A DNA stretch of 32,037 nucleotides from Bacillota bacterium (GTDB taxonomy: Bacteria; Vulcanimicrobiota; SpSt-956; JAKJGF01), in assembly GCA_022704525.1 (NCBI GenBank), contig JAKJGF010000026.1, positions 1 to 32,037 on the forward strand. The letters run 5' to 3'. The notes beneath the pieces were generated by a model. The model was given only the letters and a program-made list of their open reading frames with translations, had not been told where the DNA came from and did not search any database. Made by a program: the position numbers and the translations under genes. Shown here one piece after another: positions 17,669-25,386 of this stretch. Numbering within the stretch: position 1 is the stretch's first letter; each line of letters starts with the position of its first letter.

Positions 17669-18873
17669 ATAAAATTTAAATTTCTCAGGAAAGCCTTTAA
17701 GGGCTTTCTTTTTTTATTTCCATAAAAGTATCCATCCTCTAAAGCCTTAAGAAAAACCTCTCTATAAGAATTTCTAAATAATTCAATGTCATATAAAGAC
17801 TCATATACTTCTTTAGAACCTTTTGAAAGATTTTCCCTTAATTCCCTGTTATGAATAAGTAATCTTATAGCTCCGGCAAGAGAAAATCCATGGGGTTTTA
17901 CAAATAAACCATTTTTATTTTCAAAGATCACTTCTTCAATATATCCATTACGACAGGTAATTACAGGTTTCCCGAAATACAGTGCCTCTACAATACAGTT
18001 GGGAATACCCTCTTCTTTATGAGTAGTTGGGATACAGATAAAATTGGAAGCCTCTGTAACACCCAGAACATATTTTCTTTCTACAGAAGTTCCGTCTAAA
18101 ACCTTAAAATTCTTTAATTTCTTATTATATTCCATAAGTTTACTCCAGACCCTGCAGTGAACATACTCCATCCTTGAAAAACCGATAAAGATAATCTTCT
18201 CATTCACAAGATGCTTCATAGCCTCCCCTATAACAAACCAACCTTTACCCGAAACGGCTCTTGCATTAAGGCTTACAATTAAAAAATCTTCTGGCACTTC
18301 AAAAAGTTTCCTTATTTCCTTTGAAGAAGCCACTTCTCCCCTGTAACACACAGCGTTCCTTATAACCTTTATCCTCTCTTCAGGAAAAGAACGCAGTTTT
18401 AATATCTGCCTTTTAGCCCCTTCGGATTCAACTGTCATATAATTATGGGCCGGATTGGCCTGGGGCTTTGGCATACTTCTTGCTCCCACACAGAATTCAA
18501 CTACAGGTATATCAAGTCTCCGGCATGGTTCTGTGGCAAAATGAAAAAAACTCGTAAAAACCAGAGAAGGTTTTATTTTTTTTAACTCCTGAAATAAGGC
18601 TTTCTGATTTCTCCGGTGAATATTAACAATCTCCACTGCATAATTTAAAAACTCTCTGTATTCAGGGTCAGAAATTCTATCTCCCTCAAGAGATGTTAAA
18701 ATATAAAAAGAAAACTCCTTATAAAGACTTCTTACAACGTATTTTATAAGAGTTTCACAACCGCCTTTATTAAAGAGATCAGTAAAAAAAACACAGATAG
18801 TAGGAAGTGAGAGGTGAGAGGTGAGAGGTATTGGCAACTCTTGATTAAATACTTCTTTTTTGCTATTTTCCAT
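17641..18873 (-). CDS. GT4-family glycosyltransferase
   Basis: A GT-B fold enzyme that transfers a sugar from a nucleotide donor to a glycan or lipid, probably at the inner face of the membrane. The N-terminal Rossmann strand PTICVFFTDLFNKGGCETL begins only at residue 24. The donor-site motif is EGIPNCIVEALYFGKPVI, with the usual E-x7-E spacing. The length of 410 aa is typical. Residues 16-24 (PLTSHLSLP) are encoded by three heptamer repeats, so the N-terminal extension is unusual. No strong SD precedes the ATG, and a downstream start would remove the first strand. The last 25 residues, after YFYGNKKRK, coincide with the opposite-strand terminator. Confidence 0.88.
   Translation of the reverse strand: MENSKKEVFNQELPIPLTSHLSLPTICVFFTDLFNKGGCETLIKYVVRSLYKEFSFYILTSLEGDRISDPEYREFLNYAVEIVNIHRRNQKALFQELKKIKPSLVFTSFFHFATEPCRRLDIPVVEFCVGARSMPKPQANPAHNYMTVESEGAKRQILKLRSFPEERIKVIRNAVCYRGEVASSKEIRKLFEVPEDFLIVSLNARAVSGKGWFVIGEAMKHLVNEKIIFIGFSRMEYVHCRVWSKLMEYNKKLKNFKVLDGTSVERKYVLGVTEASNFICIPTTHKEEGIPNCIVEALYFGKPVITCRNGYIEEVIFENKNGLFVKPHGFSLAGAIRLLIHNRELRENLSKGSKEVYESLYDIELFRNSYREVFLKALEDGYFYGNKKRKPLKAFLRNLNFIYGWGAPKY
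17689..17715 (+). terminator. Rho-independent terminator of the lipoprotein gene
   Basis: GAAAGCC (17689-17695), a 6-nt loop and GGCTTTC (17702-17708) are followed by a run of seven T. It ends the plus-strand gene 20 bp after its stop and lies within the 3' coding part of the convergent glycosyltransferase. Confidence 0.85.
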
Positions 18874-18965
18874 AGTATATATTTATATTCTATAGATACA
18901 CATTATAGTAAATTATATTATATAGATTTATAATCTAGAGAATATATTCTTCTCACCTCTCACTT
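18804..18965. repeat. Heptamer inverted repeat spanning the GT4 start
   Basis: A 16-bp perfect pair: GAAGTGAGAGGTGAGA (18804-18819, inside the GT4 coding region, extended by a third heptamer to about 18828) and TCTCACCTCTCACTTC (18950-18965, upstream of GT4). The start codon of GT4 lies in the loop. The gap 18874-19032 otherwise holds only AT-rich sequence. Confidence 0.75.
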
Positions 18966-19047
18966 CTTATATAAATTCTTCACCTGGCAGGAGAATTTTC
19001 CTCTTTTTAAGAATAAGATCAGTAAAATTATTGTGTCAGGGAATCTT

Positions 19048-20169
19048 ATGAAGGTATTACAGCAAGTTACAGATATATGTAAAATAGTTACAGAACAAGG
19101 CCATATTACTTATTTCTCCGGTTTTACCACAAGAAACATCATATTGAAAATCCCATCAAAAATTTATTATATTCTTACTACAGCAGATCTTATAACCCTG
19201 AGTCAGTTATTCGAACATATAGATTTCCCAGGGAAACCTGATTATAATGCAGAATTAAAACTTGAAGATATTATAATCAGATTTAAAATAGTAAATCTTT
19301 CTCCGCAAAAAATAGATTTCTCTATCCTGAGAAAGGAGAGTTTAAAAGAACTTTTCACTGTCGATACCCTCTATTATGACCCCCAGAGAGAAATCTTCCT
19401 TGACCCCCTGGAATGTTATTATGATTTCCGGAAAAAAAAACTCATTCCCGTACCTGATTTTGAAGATTCCTATAAAAATAGTCCCCATAAAATACTCCAT
19501 GGTTTTTTCCTCCTATCCCATATTAATTTTACTCTCCCGGAAGAATTAGCGGAAAAAATTGAAAAAATCCCTTTCACTATAAAAGATGATTACAGAGAAG
19601 AACTACGTCAGGGACTTACAGAAGTACTCACATCAAAAAACCCTTTTATTGCTCTAAGTTATATGGATAGATTTCATATAATCGAAGAAATCTTCTCGGA
19701 ACCGACACCTGCAAGATCAGTTCCTCAAAATAAAGATTTTCATCCTGAAGGGAATGTCTATGAACATACAATAGAATGCTTTAAATATATAAAAAAACCA
19801 CCCATCTCCCTTGCTTTAGCCCTTCTTCTCCATGATACGGGAAAACCTTCTACTGCAACTATCAAAGGAAAAATCCTGAGTTTTCGGGGTCATTCCGGAG
19901 TTGGAGTAAAGATTGCCAGAAAAGCACTCAGAAGGTTGGGTTATGAAAATAAAATTATTGAAAATGTGGCTTTCCTTATTCGTTATCATCTCTTAACTCA
20001 TGAGTTCAGAAATCTTACAGAAGAAGAAAAACTAAAATTTATGCAGGAACCAATGTTTCATAATCTCTTAAAATTATATAAAGCCGATGTTTTAAGCTGT
20101 TATGGAGAGCTTTCAGATTATAAAAAGATTATTTCTTCTTATAAAAAAGTAGTTAAACATTTAGAGTAG
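19048..20169 (+). CDS. tRNA nucleotidyltransferase-like protein with HD domain, nucleotidyltransferase site lost
   Basis: The C-terminal half matches the HD part of bacterial CCA-adding enzymes, with FHPEGNVYEHT, LLLHDTGKPST (H262, D263), RGHSGVGVKIARKALRRLGY and IRYHLLTHE. The N-terminal half aligns with the polymerase-beta-type nucleotidyltransferase domain, but the usual GGxVRD reads SGFTTRN and the metal-binding DxD segment reads IYYI, so catalytic acids are missing. The likely remaining activity is a metal-dependent phosphohydrolase on 2',3'-cyclic or other phosphates. I start at ATG 19048 because CAGGGA lies 5-6 nt upstream. The in-frame GTG at 19033 has no SD. The length of 373 aa is shorter than most CCA enzymes (about 400-450). 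Confidence 0.8.
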   Translation: MKVLQQVTDICKIVTEQGHITYFSGFTTRNIILKIPSKIYYILTTADLITLSQLFEHIDFPGKPDYNAELKLEDIIIRFKIVNLSPQKIDFSILRKESLKELFTVDTLYYDPQREIFLDPLECYYDFRKKKLIPVPDFEDSYKNSPHKILHGFFLLSHINFTLPEELAEKIEKIPFTIKDDYREELRQGLTEVLTSKNPFIALSYMDRFHIIEEIFSEPTPARSVPQNKDFHPEGNVYEHTIECFKYIKKPPISLALALLLHDTGKPSTATIKGKILSFRGHSGVGVKIARKALRRLGYENKIIENVAFLIRYHLLTHEFRNLTEEEKLKFMQEPMFHNLLKLYKADVLSCYGELSDYKKIISSYKKVVKHLE

Positions 20170-20176
20170 TGGTTAA

Positions 20177-20452
20177 GTGCATGCTGATACTCCTTTTACA
20201 AAACTTATTAAAGAACTGATGAGTGATGATGAATACAGAAAACTTCAAATCGCTTTAATTCTGCGTCCTGAGCAAGGTACTCTCACCAGAAAAAGTGGCG
20301 GTCTCCGGAAAATTCGATGGGCAATGAAAGGAACTGGAAAGAAAGGAGGAATTCGTTTGATATATTATTGGGACAAAGCAAATGAAACTTTTTATATGCT
20401 CTTTATCTATCCCAAGACTAGAGTGTTTCTAATAAAAAAATTCCGTAAGTAG
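20177..20452 (+). pseudogene. RelE/HigB-type toxin gene, 3' end replaced by IS630
   Basis: The frame encodes ELMSDDEYRKLQ, GGLRKIRWAMKGTGKKGGIRLIYYW and YMLFIYPK, which are hallmarks of the HigB/RelE mRNA-cleaving toxin family. Family members usually continue about 20 residues beyond IYPK. Here the native sequence stops at base 20420, where an IS630 element begins, and the last ten codons come from the insertion sequence. The start is GTG, 8 bp after the HD gene, without a clear SD. No HigA-type antitoxin follows, so it was lost or lies elsewhere. The toxin is probably inactive. Confidence 0.75.
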
Positions 20453-21557
20453 GTATAATAAAATGTGTGTAAGAAATAAATTAAGTATGAGACGAAAGAA
20501 AAAGAAAAAAATCTCTTAAGGGGCCCTCCATATAATAAACCAGAGGAAAAATATGGAAGTCCAGAAGATTTAGTTAATTGGAGTAAAGAAAAGGGAAATA
20601 AAAAAGAGGCAAAAAAATTACTGGCAATAAGAATGGTAATGTTAGAAGGAGAACCTATAGGATTTAATGGTATAAGCAAGATTAAATGGAATAACAGTAA
20701 GAACATTGCATAAATGGATTTATAAATGGAATAAAGGAGGGATAAAAAAATTAAGAAGAAAGCCCGGAAGTGGTGGCCCGAGGAAATTCCTGAAAGAACA
20801 TAAAGAAGCTGTAGCAGAGCTTATAAAGAAACAGGATAAAGAGAAAAAGAGATTAACCATAAAAGGGGCGCATAATTTTTTAAAAGAACCGGTATAAAGT
20901 TGCTGTAAGCTATAAAAGTCTATGTTGGAACCTCAAGAGGATGAAAGTCAGACGCTTGGTACCTCGTCCCTGGCCAACAAGATAGAAGAAAGAACTGGTG
21001 GAAGTATTTAAAAAAGACTTGAAGGTATTACTGGAAGATATAATACCTGTATGGTTTTTTGATGAAACAGGTTTTCTGGGTTGGAGCAAAGCCGGGGAAA
21101 GTATTAGCTTTTAAAGGAGATAAACCTGTAATCCTCATAATGGAGACCATATAAGAGAAACCCTTATGGGAGCAGTAAATATTAAGAATGGCCAGATGGA
21201 AGCCCTTATTATGCCAACTTCAAATACTGAAACCTTTCAGTCATATCTGGATTATTTTAATAATCAGCTAAATGGTAAACCTGCTGTAATGATTTTGGAT
21301 AATGCTTCGTGGCATAAGAGGGGAAAACTTTCCTGGGGAAATATAAGACCTGTGTATCTTCCACCTTATTCTCCTACTCTTAACCCTGTTGAAAGATTAT
21401 GGAAAGTATTAAAAGATATGATGCCGGTTTTTAATGAAATTTCAAATGAAGATGAACTTCAAGAAATTATAATCAATAATTTGCAAACCTTTTTTTATAA
21501 TCCAAACCTGGTAAAATCTATATGTGGAATTTCGGAATAATTTTTTGAGAAACACTC
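20421..21557 (+). mobile_element. IS630-family insertion sequence, decayed
   Basis: The left end GAGTGTTTCT (20421-20430) and the right end AGAAACACTC (21548-21557) are perfect terminal inverted repeats. The similarity extends inward through an AT-rich block and TTCCG/CGGAA. Each end is flanked by TA (20419-20420 and 21558-21559), the target duplication of the IS630/Tc1-mariner group. Length is 1137 bp. The transposase inside is broken, so the element cannot move by itself. Confidence 0.88.
20487..21540 (+). pseudogene. IS630 transposase, several frameshifts
   Basis: Pieces in different frames rebuild an IS630 transposase. A helix-turn-helix region reads SPEDLVNWSKEKG..., then after a shift VRTLHKWIYKWNKGGIKKL. 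The first acid sits in WFFDETGF (about 21055-21080), the second in MILDNASWH (about 21289-21314), and the glutamate in LNPVERLW (about 21382-21405), which completes the DDE triad. Frame changes lie near 20515 and 20680, and near 20890-20980 and 21110-21150 where stops interrupt. An open frame of 124 aa (21166-21540) survives as the C-terminal half. Confidence 0.85.
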
Positions 21558-21559
21558 TA

Positions 21560-21928
21560 AATCCACTAAACATTGTATGGTGTTCTAAATATAGACATAA
21601 GGTTTTAGATGGGCCCTTGGCAGACTTCCTTAAAGAACTTATTGAAACTATTTGTAATAATTACGAATATGAATTACTCAATATAGAGATAATGCCTGAC
21701 TACGTCCATTTATTTATATCAGTACCACCTTATATAGCACCAACAGATATTGTAAAAACTATTAAGAGTATTACTGCTATAGAGCTATTTAAAAATTATT
21801 CTGACTTAAAGATTAACAAATTTTGGGGTTCTGATTTATGGAGTAAGGGCTATTATATTGGAACTGCAGGCACTGTAACTGCTGATACGATACAGAGGTA
21901 TATGGATGAGCAAAAAAACAATCTATGA
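21560..21928 (+). pseudogene. IS200/IS605-type TnpA, N-terminus missing, HUH motif altered
   Basis: The sequence NIVWCSKYRHKVL, PDYVHLFISVPP, FWGSDLWSKGYYIGT and IQRYMDEQ is that of the Y1 single-strand transposase of IS200/IS605 elements. The first ten or so residues are absent because the IS630 right end abuts directly. The metal-binding HUH motif, normally DHVHL, reads DYVHL, so the first His is Tyr. The catalytic Tyr in the QRYMDEQ helix is kept. No tnpB is present. It is probably inactive. Confidence 0.82.
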
Positions 21929-21935
21929 ACAGAGG

Positions 21936-21981
21936 CGTGCCATTCATCCTCGCCCACAAGGGAACGAGGTTTTCTGGCACG
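21936..21981. repeat. Right-end hairpin of the IS200/IS605 element
   Basis: CGTGCCA (21936-21942) and TGGCACG (21975-21981) form a 7-bp stem with an inner 5-bp stem CCTCG/CGAGG, starting 7 bp after the tnpA stop. Such subterminal hairpins mark the ends of these elements, which lack terminal inverted repeats. The matching left end is not present. Confidence 0.7.
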
Positions 21982-22018
21982 ATTCTATAAAATAAAGTCT
22001 CTGTTCCACGTGATCATT

Positions 22019-24838
22019 ATGGTAGAACATTTCTCCCCCGGCCCTCTGGCCCCGGGAATAATAATAAAAGATCGTTATGAGATCATAAATCTTATAAAAA
22101 CAGGTGGTATGGGAGCTGTCTATAGGGCTCTCGATAGATTGCTGGATAGAATCTGTGCCTTAAAAGAACTTATTCCTCCTTATGGAACCCCGGAAGAACA
22201 GATAAAATCAGCAGAATGGTTTATGAGAGAAGGAAAACTCCTTGCAAGGTTAGATCATCCCAGCTTGCCGAAAGTCTTTGATTATTTTCTTCTGAAGGAC
22301 AGATACTATCTGGTTATGACTTTCATAGAAGGAGAGGACCTGGAAAGTAAATTAAAAAGGGAAGGTAACCCGGGATTACCGGAGAAAAAAGTTACCGAAT
22401 GGGCCCGGCAGATACTGAATATTCTGGATTATCTCCATAAAGAGACACCTCCTGTCATATATCGTGATATAAAACCGGCAAATATTATGATAAATCAATA
22501 TGGCCGGGTAATGCTCATAGATTTCGGAATAGCAAGATATGAGGAGAGAGAAAAGAAAACCTCCATAGGAACAGGTGAATATGCACCGCCGGAGCAATGG
22601 AGAGGACAGGCTATCGCTGTTTCGGATCTTTATGCTCTCGGCGCTACAATACATCATCTTCTTACAGGGAGAGACCCTGTTCCATTCAAATTTGAGCCGG
22701 TAAGAAAGATAAATCCTCTTATATCTCTTCATATGGAAAGAGTTATTATGAGAGCTCTCCGGGAAAGGCCGGAAGATAGGTTTAATTCTGCCGAGGAAAT
22801 GCTGAAAGCTCTCTCTTCTTCTGAGATAGATATAAGAGGAGATTATCCTTACGGGGAAAGAAAAATCTGGGAATTTAAAACAGGTGATCCCATAAAATTC
22901 AGTCCCTTCGTATCAGAGGGATGTGTATACGTCGGGAGCAGTGATAATAAATTCTACTGTCTTACTGCTCCTGAAGGGAAAGTCCTCTGGGAATTTAAAA
23001 CAGGTGGTTCTATAGAAGGAAGTCTCTGTGTAATGGAAGGTCGTGTTTATTTCGGAAGCAGTGATAAAAATCTCTATTGCCTGAATGGTAAATCAGGGAA
23101 AAAAATCTGGGAATTTAAAACAGGTGATTCAATATCTTCAACTCCATCTATTTCAGAGGGCCTCCTTTATTTCGGAAGCAGAGATAAAAATCTTTATTGC
23201 CTTGATGCCGGTTCCGGCAAAATGAACTGGAGGTTTAAAACGAGGGGTCCTGTCCATTCCAGTCCCTCCCTTTATAAGAGTTATGTCTATTTCGGAAGCA
23301 GTGATGAGAACTTCTACTGCCTTAATGCCGGTACAGGAAGAATTATCTGGAAGTTTAAAACAGGGAGTGAAGTTATTTCCAGCGCCGCTATTTCATCGGG
23401 AAGAGTCTATTTTGGGAGTGATGATAAACACTTCTACTCTTTAGAGAATGGTAGAAAGCTCTGGAGTTTTGAAACAGGTGACTGTATAACAGGCAGTCCC
23501 GCTATATCAGATGGATTTATTTATTTCGGAAGCTGGGATAAAAAATTCTACTGTCTTTCCATAGAAGATGGAGAAAAAATCTGGGAATTTGAAACAGAAG
23601 GCAGAATAGAAGGAAGCTCCTGTATATCAGATGGATTCATTTATTTCGGAAGCGGTGATAAAAAACTCTACTGTCTTTCTCTGAAAGAAGGTAAGAAAAT
23701 CTGGTCTTTTGAAACAGAAGGCCCTGTCAGTTCCAGTCCCTTTATTTCAGATGGTTTCCTTTATGTCGGAAGCCGTGATAGAAAACTTTACTGTCTGGAT
23801 ACGGGTAAAAGTGGTATTTCAGGAATTAATTTTCTGGTAGTAAGGAATTATAATAAAGAAGAAGATAATAAAGAGTCAGTAAGAAAAATCTGGTCCTTTG
23901 AAACAGGTGATTATATCGATTCCAGCCCCTCTGTGGCTGAAGGAAGGGTTTATTTCGGAAGCTGGAATAAAAAACTCTACTGTCTTTCCGAAAAAGAAGG
24001 CAAGGAAATCTGGTCCTTTGAAACAGCTGACAGAATAGACGGAAGTCCTGTTCTTTCGGAAGGTTTTCTTTATTTCGGCAGCAGAGATAATAAATTCTAC
24101 TGCCTGTCCGCAAAAGATGGAAATCTTATCTGGGATTTTAAAACAGGGGATTCTATCTATTCCAGTCCCTGTGTGGAGGAAGGAAGGATCTACTTTGGAA
24201 GCGGTGATAATAAATTCTACTGTCTTTCTGCAGATGAAGGTAGAAAAATCTGGGAATTTAAAAGAGGCGGAGAGACCTCTTCGAGTCCCTGTATCAGTGA
24301 AGGCCTTCTCTATATTGGAAGCAGTGATAATAAACTTTACTGTTTGTCCGCAGAAAAAGGGAAAAAAATCTGGGAATTTAAAGCCCGTAACTGGATCTCT
24401 ACGGGCCCTTCTGTTATGGAGGGTTTCGTTTATTTCGGAAGTTTTGATAAATACTTTTACTGTCTGAATGCTAAAACTGGCAAGAAAATCTGGAGTTTTA
24501 AAACAGGTAATTATGTGATTACAGGCCCCTCTATAGAAGAAAGCCTTGTTTATTTCGGAAGTTTTCAGGAAAACTTCTACTGCCTGGATGGTAAATCGGG
24601 GAAAAAAATCTGGCAATTTAAAGGAGATATATGGGTATCATCCAATCCCTCAGTATCAGAAGAATTTATCTATTTTGGTTGCAGTGACGATAAACTTTAC
24701 TGTTTTGACAGGAAAAAGGGGAAGAAAGTCTGGGCTTTTAAAACAGGAGGCCTTATTCAATCCACTCCCTGTATAGTGGAAAAAAATATATATTTCGGAA
24801 GTCGTGACGGAAAATTTTACTCTCTGGAGGCTGTATAA
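22019..24838 (+). CDS. Ser/Thr protein kinase with 16-repeat PQQ-type double beta-propeller
   Basis: The kinase domain (about 18-275) is complete: TGGMGAVY (28-35), CALK with K49, YRDIKPAN (148-155, catalytic D150), DFG (168-170), a PPEQW variant of APE, and DLYALG. From residue 282 to the end at 939 there are sixteen repeats of about 40 aa (K-IWxF-TG ... S-P ... YFGS-D-KFYCL), equal to two 8-bladed propellers. A linker of about 23 residues after repeat 8 (near 597-622) separates them. Membrane segments and a signal peptide are absent, so it is cytosolic. An SD is not visible before the ATG or the in-frame GTG at 22010. An IS200/IS605 end lies a few bases upstream and may have removed the native leader. 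The propeller probably senses or binds a partner. Confidence 0.9.
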   Translation: MVEHFSPGPLAPGIIIKDRYEIINLIKTGGMGAVYRALDRLLDRICALKELIPPYGTPEEQIKSAEWFMREGKLLARLDHPSLPKVFDYFLLKDRYYLVMTFIEGEDLESKLKREGNPGLPEKKVTEWARQILNILDYLHKETPPVIYRDIKPANIMINQYGRVMLIDFGIARYEEREKKTSIGTGEYAPPEQWRGQAIAVSDLYALGATIHHLLTGRDPVPFKFEPVRKINPLISLHMERVIMRALRERPEDRFNSAEEMLKALSSSEIDIRGDYPYGERKIWEFKTGDPIKFSPFVSEGCVYVGSSDNKFYCLTAPEGKVLWEFKTGGSIEGSLCVMEGRVYFGSSDKNLYCLNGKSGKKIWEFKTGDSISSTPSISEGLLYFGSRDKNLYCLDAGSGKMNWRFKTRGPVHSSPSLYKSYVYFGSSDENFYCLNAGTGRIIWKFKTGSEVISSAAISSGRVYFGSDDKHFYSLENGRKLWSFETGDCITGSPAISDGFIYFGSWDKKFYCLSIEDGEKIWEFETEGRIEGSSCISDGFIYFGSGDKKLYCLSLKEGKKIWSFETEGPVSSSPFISDGFLYVGSRDRKLYCLDTGKSGISGINFLVVRNYNKEEDNKESVRKIWSFETGDYIDSSPSVAEGRVYFGSWNKKLYCLSEKEGKEIWSFETADRIDGSPVLSEGFLYFGSRDNKFYCLSAKDGNLIWDFKTGDSIYSSPCVEEGRIYFGSGDNKFYCLSADEGRKIWEFKRGGETSSSPCISEGLLYIGSSDNKLYCLSAEKGKKIWEFKARNWISTGPSVMEGFVYFGSFDKYFYCLNAKTGKKIWSFKTGNYVITGPSIEESLVYFGSFQENFYCLDGKSGKKIWQFKGDIWVSSNPSVSEEFIYFGCSDDKLYCFDRKKGKKVWAFKTGGLIQSTPCIVEKNIYFGSRDGKFYSLEAV
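22862..24835 (+). repeat. Sixteen in-frame tandem repeats of about 120 bp
   Basis: Each unit encodes one propeller blade and carries conserved DNA words such as ATCTGGGAATTTAAAACAGG, TATTTCGGAAGC and TCTACTGTCT. The array is regular except for an extra stretch near 23805-23880, after unit eight. Long open frames on the opposite strand here are by-products of the repeat. Confidence 0.85.
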
Positions 24839-24965
24839 TGGCAATTTTTGAATTTCCCATCTTTGGAGAAAATCTTAACTCCTTAAAGGAAAAAATAAAT
24901 AAAACCTGTTCCCTGAGACTGTAAGGAAGGACTGTATTTAAGATTTTTTTATTCCGTGGGATATT

Positions 24966-25311
24966 ATGAAGGATTACTTTGAACACAGTAAGACTAACAG
25001 AATAGAGAACTGTCCCGGTTCACACGGATATCCTTCCTTTGCCACAAAAGAGAAGGGAAAAAGGATAATTGAAAGAATGAAAGAAAAAGCTTTAAGGTGG
25101 ATTCTGAAGGAAGAGAGAGCTCTGTAAATATCAGCCGGAAAAGGTTTTTCAATATGTTATAAAAAATAAACAGGTAATGGCCAGAGCTGCTCTCCGTTAT
25201 GCCATAGAAAAGCTTCCTCTTGAGATGAGGAAAGAAGCTATGAGGAAAGAAGCTCTAACTTCTACTGCTTTTCTGTTTTTTCGCCTGAGCAACATTAAGA
25301 CATTTATATAG
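24966..25311 (+). pseudogene. AlkD-like DNA alkylation repair gene fragment, frameshifted
   Basis: The frame from ATG 24966 reads to KEKALRWILKE and then hits a stop at 25125. Shifting frame within the GA-repeat near 25110-25120 continues as RELCKYQPEKVFQYVIKN, MARAALRYAIEKLPLEMRKE. This helical pattern resembles the C-terminal HEAT-like repeats of AlkD-family DNA glycosylases. The N-terminal two thirds are missing. A 15-bp unit ATGAGGAAAGAAGCT is duplicated in tandem near 25230-25260. The stretch 24839-24965 shows only a 28-codon frame and no recognisable gene. Confidence 0.45.
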
Positions 25312-25386
25312 TTTTCTTTATTTTAATTAAAAAAATAGTTATAATAAGGAACAGTACTATAAAAAATCTCTCTATTTTTTAGAAAA

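Noticed and set aside
11635..18965. Short tandem repeats considered as a CRISPR array
   Set aside because: Units are 7 bp, degenerate and without unique spacers, and no cas genes are present.
20453..20706. An antitoxin gene next to the RelE/HigB-type toxin
   Set aside because: All frames here belong to the IS630 element. No helix-turn-helix antitoxin of the HigA type is found.
23826..24844. Long open frames on the minus strand and in other frames within the kinase gene
   Set aside because: They arise from the regular 120-bp repeats and show no family features.
24838..24924. 28-codon frame overlapping the kinase stop as TAATG
   Set aside because: Too short, with no similarity and no SD. It could be the ruined start of a former downstream gene, but that cannot be supported.
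25361..25380. AAAAAAT/ATTTTTT hairpin after the C39-like gene as a terminator
   Set aside because: The stem contains only A-T pairs, so stability is doubtful. It may act weakly, but I do not list it.
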